Positions 18,987 through 28,793 are shown, counted from the stretch's first letter. The stretch: DNA of 64,000 bases from Brenneria izadpanahii (GCF_017569925.1 NZ_CP050854.1:2294001-2358000); one strand, 5' to 3'. Notes: generated by a model from the letters alone, not told the origin. Program-made: numbers and translations.

Positions 18987-19673
18987 TTAGTCTAAAGGTT
19001 GTATGTTTAAAACATTGTCCAGCAGGTTCAAATTGATCCTGACTGCCTGTCCGGAATAGGGTGCGGGTATCTGATCGCTCAGCCAATAGCGGCCGGCGAT
19101 GGATACCAACTCTGCGGCCAGATGCGTGCAAAAAATCTGGCTTTGTACATCGCCAGAAACGCCGGCCAGGGCGCGGCCGCGCATCATGCCGTAAATATGA
19201 ATATTGCCGTCGGCGATGACTTCGGCGCCGGCGCTGACGCTGCTGGTGATAATCAGATCGCTGTTCCGGGCATAAATCTGCTGACCGGAACGAACCGGCG
19301 CATTGATAACTTTGGTTTTCACCACGGAAGGGGCTGCGACGACAGGGTCGAGCGCCCGGCGCTGTTCTTTCCCTTCGCTCAACAGCGGCAATCCTGCTTG
19401 AGTAATCGCCTGTTTCAGCTTCTCGTCTTTGCAACCGCTGATGCCAACGACGTGAAGCCCTGTTGATGAAATTGCCTGCTGTAATCTTATCCAGTCGGTT
19501 TCGGCATTTAAGCCTGCGACATTAATGACAACGGGAGCATTTTTCAGAAAAGCCGGCGCTTGCTCAATCTTTTCCTGCAATGCCTGATAAATTACCTCGG
19601 GTTGGGAATCATGCAAATGAACAACCGATAAGGTAAAGCTGCTGCCTTTTAGTTCAATTGGCGTTTGTGACAT
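18987..19673 (-). CDS. minC: Septum site-determining protein MinC
   Basis: MinC inhibits FtsZ polymerisation and is the effector of the Min system. The N-terminal FtsZ-inhibiting domain covers about residues 1-110. The C-terminal beta-helix domain has [18 protein letters not shown] and [20 protein letters not shown], which bind MinD. Length is 228 residues. It is first in minCDE and divergent from ycgL, the arrangement shared with E. coli and Yersinia. Confidence 0.97.
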   Translation of the reverse strand: MSQTPIELKGSSFTLSVVHLHDSQPEVIYQALQEKIEQAPAFLKNAPVVINVAGLNAETDWIRLQQAISSTGLHVVGISGCKDEKLKQAITQAGLPLLSEGKEQRRALDPVVAAPSVVKTKVINAPVRSGQQIYARNSDLIITSSVSAGAEVIADGNIHIYGMMRGRALAGVSGDVQSQIFCTHLAAELVSIAGRYWLSDQIPAPYSGQAVRINLNLLDNVLNIQPLD

Positions 19674-19809
19674 CTATCCTGACTCAGTTTCAGCATCTTT
19701 TAATCCCCAGAGTAACATTTAAGGTATGATATTCCAGAGCGCTGTAAGCATGTTATAGTCACAATTATATACAGGCAAGACGCCATTCTCATTAAGTAGA
19801 GTAAAAAAA

Positions 19810-20067
19810 ATGTTTTGTGTGATCTATCGAAGCGCCAAACGCGATCAAACATATCTTTATGTCGAAAAAAAAGACGATTTTTCCCGCGTGCCTGAAGAAT
19901 TGATGAAGAGTTTCGGTATGCCGCATTTCGCCATGTTATTGCCGCTGGACGGCAGTAAGAAATTGGCCAGAGCGGATATTGAAAAAGTGAAGCAAGCGCT
20001 CAAAGAGCAGGGGTTTTATCTCCAGGTTCCGCCGCCGCTGGAGAATTTATTAAACACGCTTGGATAA
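19810..20067 (+). CDS. ycgL: YcgL domain protein
   Basis: This conserved 85-residue protein closely matches E. coli YcgL ([23 protein letters not shown]-type end). YcgL forms a compact alpha/beta fold. It has been linked to RNA metabolism by association with RNase D in some studies, but its role is not settled. The ATG at 19810 follows an A-rich stretch with GTAGAGTAAA. In E. coli ycgL is followed by ycgM; here the ttd genes intervene. Confidence 0.93.
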   Translation: MFCVIYRSAKRDQTYLYVEKKDDFSRVPEELMKSFGMPHFAMLLPLDGSKKLARADIEKVKQALKEQGFYLQVPPPLENLLNTLG

Positions 20068-20140
20068 ATGTAAAAAAATAATACCGGCTTTATTTTCGGA
20101 CAATGCCTTAGTCGTAATATCCGTTCGCGCATCATTCAAA

Positions 20141-20178
20141 AAAGAGATCCGGTATTAATAACCGGATCTTTGTTTTAA
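20141..20178. terminator. Bidirectional terminator between ycgL and ttdB
   Basis: A perfect 9-bp stem (AGATCCGGT / ACCGGATCT, 20145-20169) is flanked by A-rich sequence on the left and TTTGTTTT on the right. It can stop ycgL transcripts and transcripts coming from ttdAB. From 20179 to 20326 I see no gene. Confidence 0.8.
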
Positions 20179-20326
20179 AGCGATCCGGCTTCCGGGGGAT
20201 GATTGCTCCGCATCAACGATATGGCGGGGCGGGTCCAAGGGCAGCCGTGGCGACGGCGATGCCGCCGCCGCGATCGCCGTATCTACGGCTATTCTTGCCG
20301 AACGCGTTTTTTCCGACGGGGTAACG

Positions 20327-20932
20327 TCACTTGATGTAATGAACGTGTTCGCAGATCTCTTCGACAATGGCATCACGTTTTGCTGCAAATCGCTTTTTAT
20401 TTTTCTCTATCAGGTTGTTTCCATGCGTATCGATGGAAACAATCAGCGGACCGAAGTTCTTTACCCGGCAAACCCATAAAGACTCGGGCATACCTAAATC
20501 CATCCAGTGTACTTCCTCTATTTCCTCAACCTGAGTCGCCGCTAATACGGCGCACCCTGCGGGGAATATAGCGTGCAGCGCTTTATATTTCATACAGCCC
20601 TGCTCGGTATTCGGCCCCATCCCGCCTTTACCCACGACTAATTTCACACCTGTTTGCTCAAGAAACGCTTGCTCGTATTTTTCCATGCGCATACTGGTTG
20701 TCGGGCCGACTGAAACCATCTCCCATTTGTCGCCGTTTTTTCTGACGATTGGGCCGGCATGAAATATTGCTTTGCCCTGTAAATCAATAGGCAGTTCTCG
20801 CTTTAATTCAATTAAACGGCGATGACAAACATCTCGGCAGGTAACCAGGGTTCCATTAAGATAGATGATATCTCCCGCTTTGATATCCGTCAGATCTTCA
20901 TCCTTGATTGGCGTGGTTAATACCTTTTTCAT
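20327..20932 (-). CDS. ttdB: L(+)-tartrate dehydratase subunit beta
   Basis: TtdB is the small subunit of the iron-sulfur L-tartrate dehydratase, which makes oxaloacetate from L-tartrate under anaerobic conditions. It has 201 residues, the same as E. coli TtdB, and near-identical motifs: [39 protein letters not shown] and [11 protein letters not shown] at the end. The start ATG at 20932 overlaps the ttdA stop by four bases, so the two are coupled. Class I fumarases are related, but the separate subunits and the TtdR neighbour support tartrate. No ttdT antiporter gene follows. Confidence 0.93.
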   Translation of the reverse strand: MKKVLTTPIKDEDLTDIKAGDIIYLNGTLVTCRDVCHRRLIELKRELPIDLQGKAIFHAGPIVRKNGDKWEMVSVGPTTSMRMEKYEQAFLEQTGVKLVVGKGGMGPNTEQGCMKYKALHAIFPAGCAVLAATQVEEIEEVHWMDLGMPESLWVCRVKNFGPLIVSIDTHGNNLIEKNKKRFAAKRDAIVEEICEHVHYIK

Positions 20933-21840
20933 AGCGATGCCCCCTGATGAGAAATATTTTCATAAGTCATATCCGCATGAATTAATAATGTTCCGCGGCG
21001 ATGAGCCCAGCACCCGGTGGAAACGGCTACGCCGATGGTTGAAGGATGACGGGCCGCGGATTCGATATGCACGCCCATGACCGATGCTTTTCCGGTCAGT
21101 CCCTGTGGACCGATCCCCAGTTTGTTCAACCCTGTTTCCAGCCGTTTTTCCAACTCGGCCGCTTTCGGGTTGGCGTTATGCGAGCCGATGGGGCGCAGAA
21201 TCGCCTTACGTGAAAGTACGGCGGCCGTTTCTACCGACGTGGCGATCCCGACACCGACCAGCACCGGCGGGCAGGCATTGACGGCCAATGTCGAGATGTT
21301 TTCAAAAACGAATTTAACCACGCCCTCATATCCTTCGGACGGCATTAATACCTTTGCATGGCCGGGTAATGTGCAGCCGCCGCCCGCCATATATATTTCT
21401 ATTTCAATGTCATCGCTGTCGGGTATTAAATCCCATGTCACCCACGGAACACCTGAGCCGGTATTGGTGCCGGTATTGAATTCATCAAAAATCTCAACGG
21501 CGTTATGGCGTAGCGGCGTGTTTATCGTCGCCGTTTCCACGGCGCGCCTTAATATCGATTGCAACTCCGCCAATAATGGGAAACGGGTGCCGGCCTTAAC
21601 GAAAAACATAATTTCGCCGGTGTCCTGGCAGGCCGGCCGATTTAGCTTGATGGCCCTTTCCATATTGTCGAACATGGTGTTATAGATGATCTTCGCTATG
21701 CCTTCGTTTTCTATATTGCGTAATTCTTGTAATTTTTTAACCACATCATTCGGCATACGGGTTGAAATCATCGCCATAAATCTGGCGACAATATCGGTCA
21801 GTTTTTCCACCTCTTGGCTTTTATCTTCTAGCGTGATCAT
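20929..21840 (-). CDS. ttdA: L(+)-tartrate dehydratase subunit alpha
   Basis: TtdA is the large iron-sulfur subunit of L-tartrate dehydratase. It matches E. coli TtdA in length (303 residues) and in blocks such as [16 protein letters not shown] (cluster Cys), [21 protein letters not shown] and [15 protein letters not shown]. The ATG at 21840 opens the ttdAB unit, which is divergent from the regulator gene ttdR. In E. coli the operon is induced by tartrate and anaerobiosis through TtdR. Here it sits between ycgL and ycgM, a site without these genes in E. coli. Confidence 0.93.
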   Translation of the reverse strand: MITLEDKSQEVEKLTDIVARFMAMISTRMPNDVVKKLQELRNIENEGIAKIIYNTMFDNMERAIKLNRPACQDTGEIMFFVKAGTRFPLLAELQSILRRAVETATINTPLRHNAVEIFDEFNTGTNTGSGVPWVTWDLIPDSDDIEIEIYMAGGGCTLPGHAKVLMPSEGYEGVVKFVFENISTLAVNACPPVLVGVGIATSVETAAVLSRKAILRPIGSHNANPKAAELEKRLETGLNKLGIGPQGLTGKASVMGVHIESAARHPSTIGVAVSTGCWAHRRGTLLIHADMTYENISHQGASL

Positions 21841-22139
21841 TTGCGAGCTCCAGTATCAATGGGGGAAAATATTGATATTAATTATCATTTGATTTTTTTA
21901 ATCATCGATTTGCTAACAGCGAAAAACTAACACAGATTGTGTGGTTTATTGGCGGGTGAAAGTATGAATGTAAGATTTACGATTCATGAATTAAGGTTTT
22001 ATATTCGCCGTACTTCACGTTACGGGCGAAACGGATACAGCGTGATATGTTTCACAGAAGCGGACTTCATACTGTTATTTTAAATAGTCATGGATTACGG
22101 TCTTTTGCATAACATTTCCCGCTGAGGATCGCGTTTTCG
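21841..22139. promoter_or_regulatory. ttdA-ttdR divergent control region
   Basis: This AT-rich 299-base gap should hold both promoters. A dyad at 21930-21942 (ACACA-GAT-TGTGT), with weaker AAAC/GTTT arms outside it, is a candidate TtdR (LysR-type) operator. No clear -10/-35 pair was assigned. Confidence 0.35.
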
Positions 22140-23045
22140 ATGAACAGCCGATATCCCATCCCTAAAGATTTACTGGTGCTGACCACCGTCGTTAACAAGG
22201 GCAGCTTTGCCGGCGCCGCAGAAGAGTTGGGGCAGACGCCGGCTTTCGTCACCAAGCGGATACAATTTTTAGAGAGTCAGCTCGGCGTGAAATTGCTACA
22301 CCGCTCGTCACACGGCATTGCGCTGACGGAGAGCGGCAAGCTGGTATATCAACGCGGGGGCGATATCCTTGAACAGCTACAAAGCCTGCTTGACGCGGTT
22401 TCGCAGGTTAAGACGGAACCGAAAGGGATGGTGCGCATCGGCTGCAGTTTCGGCTTCGGGCGTAACTATATTGCGCCGGCGATTACGCAACTTATGGAGC
22501 GCTATCCGGAATTACAGATACATTTCGAACTTTTTGATCGCCAGATTGATTTACTTAAAGACCGAATCGATCTTGATATCCGGGTTAATGATGATATCGC
22601 CGATAATTGCATCGCCCGGCTGTTAACGAAAAACCAGCGTATACTATGCGCCGCTCCTGAATATATACGGCAGCGGGGAATGCCGGATTCGCTGGCGGCG
22701 CTGCGGCAACATGACTGCCTGATCACCAAGGAGCGCGATCAAACGGCGGGCGTCTGGGAATTGGAAAATAAGCAGGGCCGGAAATCGGTAAAAGTATCTG
22801 GCCATTTATCTTCCAATAGCGGAGAGATTGTTCTGCGCTGGGCGCTGGAAGGCAAAGGGATTATGCTGCGCTCGATGTGGGATATCGCTACGTTGCTGAA
22901 AGAAGGCGCGCTAATCCGGGTGTTGCCGGAGTATGCGCAAAGCGCCAATATTTGGGCGGTATACCAGACCCCGTTATATTCTTCCGCAAAGCTGCGGGTT
23001 TGCGTGGAACACTTTACTCGCTATTGTCAGCAACAGAAATTTTGA
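22140..23045 (+). CDS. ttdR: LysR-type regulator of tartrate utilisation
   Basis: This 301-residue LysR-family regulator has an N-terminal winged helix-turn-helix ([22 protein letters not shown], about 21-42) and a C-terminal ligand-binding domain. Blocks such as [29 protein letters not shown] and [29 protein letters not shown] match E. coli TtdR (YgiP) closely. In E. coli TtdR activates ttdABT. The gene is divergent from ttdA, as expected for autoregulated LysR genes. The ATG at 22140 has GAGGATC about 13 bases upstream. Confidence 0.9.
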   Translation: MNSRYPIPKDLLVLTTVVNKGSFAGAAEELGQTPAFVTKRIQFLESQLGVKLLHRSSHGIALTESGKLVYQRGGDILEQLQSLLDAVSQVKTEPKGMVRIGCSFGFGRNYIAPAITQLMERYPELQIHFELFDRQIDLLKDRIDLDIRVNDDIADNCIARLLTKNQRILCAAPEYIRQRGMPDSLAALRQHDCLITKERDQTAGVWELENKQGRKSVKVSGHLSSNSGEIVLRWALEGKGIMLRSMWDIATLLKEGALIRVLPEYAQSANIWAVYQTPLYSSAKLRVCVEHFTRYCQQQKF

Positions 23046-23266
23046 TGTTTGCTTTACAGTAGGTGTAGATTGTCGTGACGCCGCAAGATGAAATACAGGC
23101 GCGTAAACCGATATCCATGGCGCCGATACTCGGGTCGCCGGCGTTGGTTTGCCGCCGCGTTGGCTGATGATGGCCGTGATTGATCGTAGTACATGATTAC
23201 ATTTTCACGCGATTTTCACCGTGATGAAGTGTGATATTTATTTAACTGACAGGGCAGGAGATCTCC

Positions 23267-23923
23267 ATGTATCAACACAGAGACTGGCAGGGCGCGCTGC
23301 TGGACTTCCCGGTAAACAAAGTGGTGTGCGTCGGCAGCAACTATTCGGCGCATATTAAGGAAATGGGAAGTGCGACGCCGACTGAGCCGGTTCTATTCAT
23401 TAAGCCGGAAACTGCGCTGTGCGATCTGCGTCAGCCCGTCGCTATTCCAAAGAATTTCGGTGCCGTTCATCATGAAGTCGAATTGGCGGTGCTGATCGGC
23501 ACGCCGCTTAAGCAAGCGACGGAAGAACGCGTCGCTCGTGCGATTGCGGGTTATGGCGTTGCGCTGGATTTAACCCTGCGTGACTTGCAGTCCGCCTTCA
23601 AGAAGGCGGGGCAGCCGTGGGAAAAGGCGAAAGCGTTTGATGGTTCTTGCCCCATCTCCGGTTTTATTCCGGTAGCGGAATTCGGCGATCCGCAGCAGAC
23701 CGATCTGGGCGTGAAAGTGAATGACGAAATACGCCAACAGGGTAATACCCGCGACATGATTACGCCGGTTCTGCCGTTGATTGCCTATATGAGCCGTTTC
23801 TTTACTCTGCGGGCGGGTGACATTATTCTGACCGGAACGCCGCAGGGCGTGGGGCCGATTCAGTCTGGCGATATGCTGAAAATCACCATCAATGACCGGA
23901 CCCTGAATACCCGCATTATCTAA
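23267..23923 (+). CDS. ycgM: FAH-family hydrolase/tautomerase YcgM
   Basis: YcgM belongs to the fumarylacetoacetate hydrolase fold with FAHD1. It has the metal-binding Glu motif GAVHHEVELAVLIG (about 65-78), DLTLRDLQ, and LTGTPQGVGPI near the C-terminus. FAHD1-like proteins act on oxaloacetate as decarboxylases or as enol-keto tautomerases that remove the inhibitory enol form. The substrate here is not provable from sequence. ATG at 23267 with CAGGAG upstream. It precedes ycgN as in E. coli. Confidence 0.92.
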   Translation: MYQHRDWQGALLDFPVNKVVCVGSNYSAHIKEMGSATPTEPVLFIKPETALCDLRQPVAIPKNFGAVHHEVELAVLIGTPLKQATEERVARAIAGYGVALDLTLRDLQSAFKKAGQPWEKAKAFDGSCPISGFIPVAEFGDPQQTDLGVKVNDEIRQQGNTRDMITPVLPLIAYMSRFFTLRAGDIILTGTPQGVGPIQSGDMLKITINDRTLNTRII

Positions 23924-24008
23924 ATACCGCGTTACCCGTTCCGGCGAGGGCGGGTAACGTTTTTCGCCTCCATACAGAGCATTCGATACAGATTAACCGG
24001 AAAGAAAA

Positions 24009-24455
24009 ATGACTGAACGCCCCTTTTGGCAGCATAAAACGTTGTCTGAAATGACTGACGACGAGTGGGAGTCGCTGTGCGATGGCTGCGGTCAGTGCTG
24101 TTTGAACAAACTCATTGATGAAGATACGGAAGAGATTTACTTCACCAACGTAGCCTGTAATCAATTGAACATCAAAAGCTGTCAATGTCGTAACTATGCG
24201 CGCCGATTTGAGTATGAGCCTGACTGCATCAAGCTCACGCGGGAAAATTTACTGACCTTCAACTGGCTGCCCGCCACCTGCGCCTATCGCCTGATCCACG
24301 AGGGAAAAGCGTTGCCGCAGTGGCATCCGTTGATTGCGGGATCGAAAGCGGCAATGCACGGGGAGCGCATTTCCGTCCGGCATATCGCCGTGCGGGAAAG
24401 TGAAGTGGTGGACTGGCAGGACCATATCATCAACAAACCTGAATGGGCCAGATAG
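24009..24455 (+). CDS. ycgN: UPF0260 cysteine-rich protein YcgN
   Basis: YcgN is a YkgJ/CxxCxxCC-type protein of 148 residues. The cysteines lie at [14 protein letters not shown] (about 24-32), the following [16 protein letters not shown], and CAYRL, and probably bind zinc or an iron-sulfur cluster. Function is unknown. It follows ycgM by 85 bases in the same direction. The ATG at 24009 has GGAAAGAAAA upstream. Confidence 0.92.
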   Translation: MTERPFWQHKTLSEMTDDEWESLCDGCGQCCLNKLIDEDTEEIYFTNVACNQLNIKSCQCRNYARRFEYEPDCIKLTRENLLTFNWLPATCAYRLIHEGKALPQWHPLIAGSKAAMHGERISVRHIAVRESEVVDWQDHIINKPEWAR

Positions 24456-24864
24456 CTTATTGGACACAAGACAATGCCCGGAGCGGCGTTGACATTATCA
24501 GGGGTGAAGGATACGGAGATAACCAGGAAATGCGCTATCGCCGCGACAGAATTAACCTGCCGTATCCTTAACAAAAATAAACATGAGACACCGTTATCAA
24601 CACCAATCTGAATTTTATCGGTGATAGGAAACCGCCCTTTGAAGTGGACGCGCGAGCGGCGCTTTATCCAGGCGGTTTTTTTGATGGATATCACCGGTTG
24701 TAAAGCGTCACTCCCGCCGATTTTCGGACATGTATCACAGATCTATTTCAAACCTGTCGGCTTTAGCCAAATAAGCTAAAGTCAGCGTACCTTCTCCCAT
24801 GTGAAAACCTGAATGTGCAGTATACTTTTAATACAGCAATGGGCGAATGAAAGGGGGGAAGCAG
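24456..24864 (+). other. Intergenic region with a long nested hairpin
   Basis: No gene is apparent in this stretch. At 24620-24695 two nested stems occur: GGTGATA/TATCACC outside and AAACCGCC/GGCGGTTT (24629-24636 / 24671-24678) inside, with a run of seven T (24676-24682) directly after the inner stem. The inner hairpin looks like an intrinsic terminator, either of ycgMN or of a small RNA starting within the gap. Confidence 0.45.
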
Positions 24865-25062
24865 ATGATTAATTTTGAGAAGATGATTCTTGGATACAGC
24901 GATCAGTACGCTGATTTTGCTGCTTCCACGATTGCTTTTATGGAAAGTCAGAAAAAGCAAATTAATGCTGACGAAATTTCAAAAAAAATCCCACCGGAGA
25001 AAAGACAGTACTTCAAAGAACGATTGGACCATTACAGGGATATTTATGGATCGCCGCACTAA
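24865..25062 (+). CDS. Small protein of unknown function
   Basis: A 65-residue frame starts at the ATG at 24865 with a strong GGGGGGAAG ribosome site and ends just before a good terminator, which together argue that it is real. The sequence is charged and probably helical (MINFEKMILGYSDQYADFA ... EKRQYFKERLDHYRDIYG), with no signal peptide or membrane helix. I do not recognise the family. An upstream in-frame ATG at 24847 overlaps the ribosome site. It lies between ycgN and the siderophore genes and is convergent with the latter. Confidence 0.65.
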   Translation: MINFEKMILGYSDQYADFAASTIAFMESQKKQINADEISKKIPPEKRQYFKERLDHYRDIYGSPH

Positions 25063-25089
25063 CGCACGCACGAAAGAGATTGATAAAGA

Positions 25090-25118
25090 AGCCCGGTTTG
25101 CGCAGCCGGGCTTTTTTA
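25090..25118 (+). terminator. Intrinsic terminator after the small gene
   Basis: A 7-bp GC-rich stem (AGCCCGG / CCGGGCT, 9-base loop) is followed by six T. It ends 28 bases past the small gene's stop. Confidence 0.9.
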
Positions 25119-25158
25119 TTGACTATTACCTTCGCTTTTCGCCTAAAGGCGTTCGCGG

Positions 25159-26106
25159 TTAGCGCGCCGGATGTTGATCCAACGCTTTGGCGACGTCATC
25201 CATCATCCGGGAATAGGATTGCAGCCCGCCCGCCAAATACAGCGCTGCGGAATCCAGATAAACGATCTGATTTTTCTGCCATGCGGTGGTTTTGTGAACC
25301 AGCGGATTATTCAGCACCTGTCTTGCCGATTCCGCTTCGCCGCTCCCGATCGCGCTGTCGCGGCTCACCACAAACAGCCAGTCGGGGTTGTATTGCAGCA
25401 AAAATTCCGCACTTACGATATTGCCGTGTAATCCTTCCTTCGGCAGAACAGCGGCGGGTGTAAAACCAAGAACGCCGAAGATAAAGCCAAAACGCGAGTT
25501 CGGGTTATAAGAGTAGAGTTTTCCACCGCCGATCATCAGTACCATGGCGCTACCCGCGCCGGCGGCTTTGGCTTTAACCTGCTCGGCCTGTTGGTTAAAC
25601 GCATCCAGTTTCTGTTGCGCCTCCTTCTCTTTGCCGAAAATAACTCCGATTTGCTGCATACGCTGGGCCAGGCTAGCCACGAAGTTATTACTGTCGATGT
25701 TCAGGGAAACCGTGGGCGCGATGGCGCTGAGTTTGTCATACGCATCGCGCATGCGCCCGCCGGCGACGATCAGGTCCGGTTCGGCGTCGCTCAGCGCTTC
25801 GTAATTGGGTTCAAACAGCGTACCGGCGTTCATGTATTCGCTGCCGCGATATTTGGCTAAAAATGACGGCAAGTGGGTGTTGGTTTGCGGCACGCCGCTG
25901 ATGTTAACCCCCAGGGCATCCAGAATATCCAGCGTTTCCAGGTTGAATACGATCACTTTCTGCGGGTTTAGCGGCACCTGCGTGGCGCCCTGCGCATGTT
26001 CGATAGTTATCGTTTGCGGGGCGGCGGGGCGGTTAAGTCCGGCCGATAAAAACAGCGCCATAGCGATGGCCGCCGAACGTGCTGGAGAGAATTTTATTTT
26101 GCTCAT
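25159..26106 (-). CDS. Siderophore ABC transporter substrate-binding protein (FatB/CeuE type)
   Basis: This periplasmic binding protein has a signal peptide (basic start MSKIKFSPAR, hydrophobic AAIAMALFLSAGL) without a lipobox Cys. The mature protein has the class III fold with the typical opening TITIEHAQGATQVPLNPQKVIVFNLETLDIL and an ALSDAEPDLIVAGGR block. Family members bind catecholate or mixed siderophores. The ATG at 26106 gives the normal signal peptide; the frame is open 19 codons further upstream. It lies 70 bases after the receptor gene in the same direction. No permease or ATPase gene is adjacent. Confidence 0.88.
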   Translation of the reverse strand: MSKIKFSPARSAAIAMALFLSAGLNRPAAPQTITIEHAQGATQVPLNPQKVIVFNLETLDILDALGVNISGVPQTNTHLPSFLAKYRGSEYMNAGTLFEPNYEALSDAEPDLIVAGGRMRDAYDKLSAIAPTVSLNIDSNNFVASLAQRMQQIGVIFGKEKEAQQKLDAFNQQAEQVKAKAAGAGSAMVLMIGGGKLYSYNPNSRFGFIFGVLGFTPAAVLPKEGLHGNIVSAEFLLQYNPDWLFVVSRDSAIGSGEAESARQVLNNPLVHKTTAWQKNQIVYLDSAALYLAGGLQSYSRMMDDVAKALDQHPAR

Positions 26107-26176
26107 AACAAGGCCTGTCTGTGTGATTGATGCGTCATGAGAAATTGCCGGGTGGCCCGGCAATCGGCATGAGAAG

Positions 26177-28372
26177 TCAGAAGTTATAGGTCACGCCGGC
26201 GTAATAGGCGCGCCCCGGCTCGTTATAGGTAAATGCGCCCTGATTATCACGATAGACTCGCTTGTCCAGCAGGTTGCTGACGCCCGCATTAACCTGCACA
26301 TTTTTCGTGACGGCGTAATTCACGCTGGCGCCCAGGACGGAATAGGCGCCCAGCTCTTTGGTCGACATGAGGGTGCCGCCGCCTACGCCGGAATCCGCGC
26401 CATTTTCATAATGCTGGCGCGGTTTCTGGCGGCCGTACAGGGTCCAACTCAAATTGGCGGACAGATCTTCGTTCACCTGCCAGTCCAGCATCGTGTTTAT
26501 GGTGTACTTGGGGATGACGGACAGCGGGTTGCCGGTCGTCTTGTCCTTGGAGTTGATCATCCAGGTGGCGTTGGTGCGCCAGTCCAGCGTATCCCGCACC
26601 AGCGGCACCGTCAGATAGGCTTCCCATCCATGCACCAGCGCCTTGCCGCCGTTTTCCCACTGATAGACGCTGCGTCCGTTGCTCAAGGTATCCAGGGCGC
26701 CGGTACTGGAGACAATCTTGTTTTTATAGTCATTGCGGAAGTAGGTGAGCCCGGCGTCGTAGCCTTCATAAGTAAACTCCAGCCCGATCTCCTTATTGAC
26801 GCTGACTTCCGGATCCAGATCGTCGTTGCCGATCAGATAGCAACCGCCGCTGGTTCCGAGCGGACAACCGCCGCCGTTGCTATACAGCAGGTAACCTTTG
26901 CTGGACTGATAGAGATTAGGAGCCTTGAATACCCGGGCGATCCCCGCCTTTAGCTTGAAATAGTCGCCCAGTTCCTGGGATGCGTTCAGGCTCGGGCTCC
27001 AGTTGGCGCCAAACCGATTGTGGTAATCGAGACGCAGTCCGGGGATGATATGGGTGCCCGGCGCGGCTTCGATATTATCTTCGAAATAGATGGCGCTCAG
27101 GGTGGCGCTGTTTTTGCTGCTGCGTTCGTTCGGATTGCCCGGGATGCCGCCGATGTCGCTATCGGTGGCGGTGTAGCTGGTTGAGTCCGGATCGTCCAAC
27201 TCTTCGCGGTTCCATTCGGCGCCGATAGTGGCGGTCTGCTCCGCCAGCAGGCGGAACGGAATATTCAACTCGCCGCTAGCCTTATAGTTATCCAGCCGGC
27301 TGGTGGAATATTCGTCGGCGTTAACGTCAATCATCCCTTCACCGCGCCCGAATAGCCCCTCGGACAGGCGAGTGTTGTTGGTCTTCTCATAGTAGAAACC
27401 CAGCCGCGACTGGCCCCAGTCCCAGATGCCGTTATGCGTGACGCCATAGCTCTGGCGGTACATGCGGTTGGTTTCCTCGCCGTAGTAAGCGGGCAATAGG
27501 GGCTGGATATTACTGTTGCTATGCTGGGTATCCCCGGTATAGATATTGCCCTGGCGGCTATAGGCATACTCGAAGTCCAGGATCTGCAGCGGATTGATCT
27601 TCCACGACAGCAGCGTATTGATATCCCTGTTGCGCACCCCTTCGCGCCCGGCGGCGTAGGAGCCGTTCTGCGCATGATTGATATCGTAGTCGTCGGCGTC
27701 GGTTTTATTGATGTTGCCGTACAGCCGCATGGTCAGCACATCGTCGATCAACGGGCCGTTCAGACTGAAGTTGGCGCGTCGGGTCGCGCCTTCCTTACTG
27801 TCTTCCGGCTGATTGGCGTACAGGGAGAACGAACCGCGCCAGTCGTTGGTGGGGCGTTTGGTGATGATATTGACTACGCCGCCGGCGGCTCCGGAACCGT
27901 AGCGCGCCGCCGCCGGGCCGCGCAACACTTCGATGCGTTCCACCATTTCCACCGGAACCCAGTTGCTGTCGCCGCGGGTGTCGCGCTCGCCGCGCCAACT
28001 GTAGCGGACGGAGTTGCGTGACGTGACCGGTTTGCCGTCGATCAGGATCAGGGTGTTTTCCGGCCCCATGCCGCGAATATCGATTTGCCGGTTATTGCCG
28101 CGAGCGCCGGTGGCGCTGTTGCCGGTCAGGTTGACGCCGGGCATTTTGCGAATAATCTCCGACAGATCGTTGACCGGCGGCGAACGTTCGATGTCCTCCT
28201 TGGTTATGATGGAAACACCGGGTTGCTGCTTAAGCGCTTCTTCCGCCGTCGCCTGCACCACCATTGTATCTTCGTCATAGGATTCCGTTGCGCCATAACT
28301 GCCGCCGCCCATGAATCCTGCCAGTAACAATGTCAGTGGTTTCTTGCTGTATTTAATACCCTGAAAATACAT
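26177..28372 (-). CDS. FepA-type TonB-dependent catecholate siderophore receptor
   Basis: This 731-residue outer-membrane receptor has a signal peptide (about 1-28), a TonB box DTMVVQA, a plug domain with NNRQIDIRGMGPENTLILIDGKP and RIEVLRGPAAARYGSGAAGGVVNIITK, and a 22-strand barrel ending in YYAGVTYNF with the terminal Phe. It resembles E. coli FepA along its full length but is shorter in some loops, so it may be a paralogue for another catecholate, for example the chrysobactin-like siderophores of this family. A Fur box lies upstream. The ATG at 28372 has GAGGAGG upstream. The binding-protein gene follows in the same unit. Confidence 0.92.
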   Translation of the reverse strand: MYFQGIKYSKKPLTLLLAGFMGGGSYGATESYDEDTMVVQATAEEALKQQPGVSIITKEDIERSPPVNDLSEIIRKMPGVNLTGNSATGARGNNRQIDIRGMGPENTLILIDGKPVTSRNSVRYSWRGERDTRGDSNWVPVEMVERIEVLRGPAAARYGSGAAGGVVNIITKRPTNDWRGSFSLYANQPEDSKEGATRRANFSLNGPLIDDVLTMRLYGNINKTDADDYDINHAQNGSYAAGREGVRNRDINTLLSWKINPLQILDFEYAYSRQGNIYTGDTQHSNSNIQPLLPAYYGEETNRMYRQSYGVTHNGIWDWGQSRLGFYYEKTNNTRLSEGLFGRGEGMIDVNADEYSTSRLDNYKASGELNIPFRLLAEQTATIGAEWNREELDDPDSTSYTATDSDIGGIPGNPNERSSKNSATLSAIYFEDNIEAAPGTHIIPGLRLDYHNRFGANWSPSLNASQELGDYFKLKAGIARVFKAPNLYQSSKGYLLYSNGGGCPLGTSGGCYLIGNDDLDPEVSVNKEIGLEFTYEGYDAGLTYFRNDYKNKIVSSTGALDTLSNGRSVYQWENGGKALVHGWEAYLTVPLVRDTLDWRTNATWMINSKDKTTGNPLSVIPKYTINTMLDWQVNEDLSANLSWTLYGRQKPRQHYENGADSGVGGGTLMSTKELGAYSVLGASVNYAVTKNVQVNAGVSNLLDKRVYRDNQGAFTYNEPGRAYYAGVTYNF

Positions 28373-28434
28373 TCCATGCCTCCTCGTTGCTGTGGTTGTT
28401 TTTTGTACAGGTCGAGTCGGATGATAAATGTAAT

Positions 28435-28452
28435 ATGAATGATAATCATTAG
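28435..28452 (-). promoter_or_regulatory. Fur box upstream of the receptor
   Basis: The sequence ATGAATGATAATCATTAG lies about 63 bases ahead of the receptor start and matches the core of the Fur consensus (TGATAATCATTA). It predicts iron-repressed expression of the receptor and binding protein. Confidence 0.8.
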
Positions 28453-28793
28453 CGTTATTTTCAGGAGTAGAATTTTTCTCAGAATCACGGTTTTTTTAAA
28501 TAAATTGATAGTGTGAATAAATTATGGAGATTCCTATTTTGAGGTATGCAGGTCTTTACACCCGTGCGTTTTGCTGCGCAACGCGAGACTGGTGAAGTCG
28601 GCGGCGGCAGGCTGTGATATCCATTATCGGGATGAGTCGCGCCGTTTGTATTCAGCGGGAAGCCGGCGGCGGCGGATGCAGGTTTTTGACAGGCCGGAGT
28701 CAGAGGTAGTCATGTGGAAGCAAGGGAGCGGGGAAAGACGTTCCGCCCGGCGGAAGAAGCGTCAACGGCGACATCCACCGCCTATTCAGACAG
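28453..28793. other. Intergenic stretch without a recognised gene
   Basis: Between the receptor promoter and the dsbB terminator there is no recognisable gene. An 82-codon frame at 28571-28819 has no homology that I recognise and runs into the terminator, so I regard it as chance. Confidence 0.5.

Noticed and set aside
20155..20388. 77-codon minus-strand frame near the end of ttdB
   Set aside because: It overlaps ttdB in another frame and ends in the terminator hairpin. It is not a remnant of ttdT as far as I can see.
26411..28021. Long plus-strand frames opposite the siderophore receptor (26411-26953 and 27521-28021)
   Set aside because: They are antisense to a full-length TonB receptor in GC-rich sequence, with no ribosome sites or family features.
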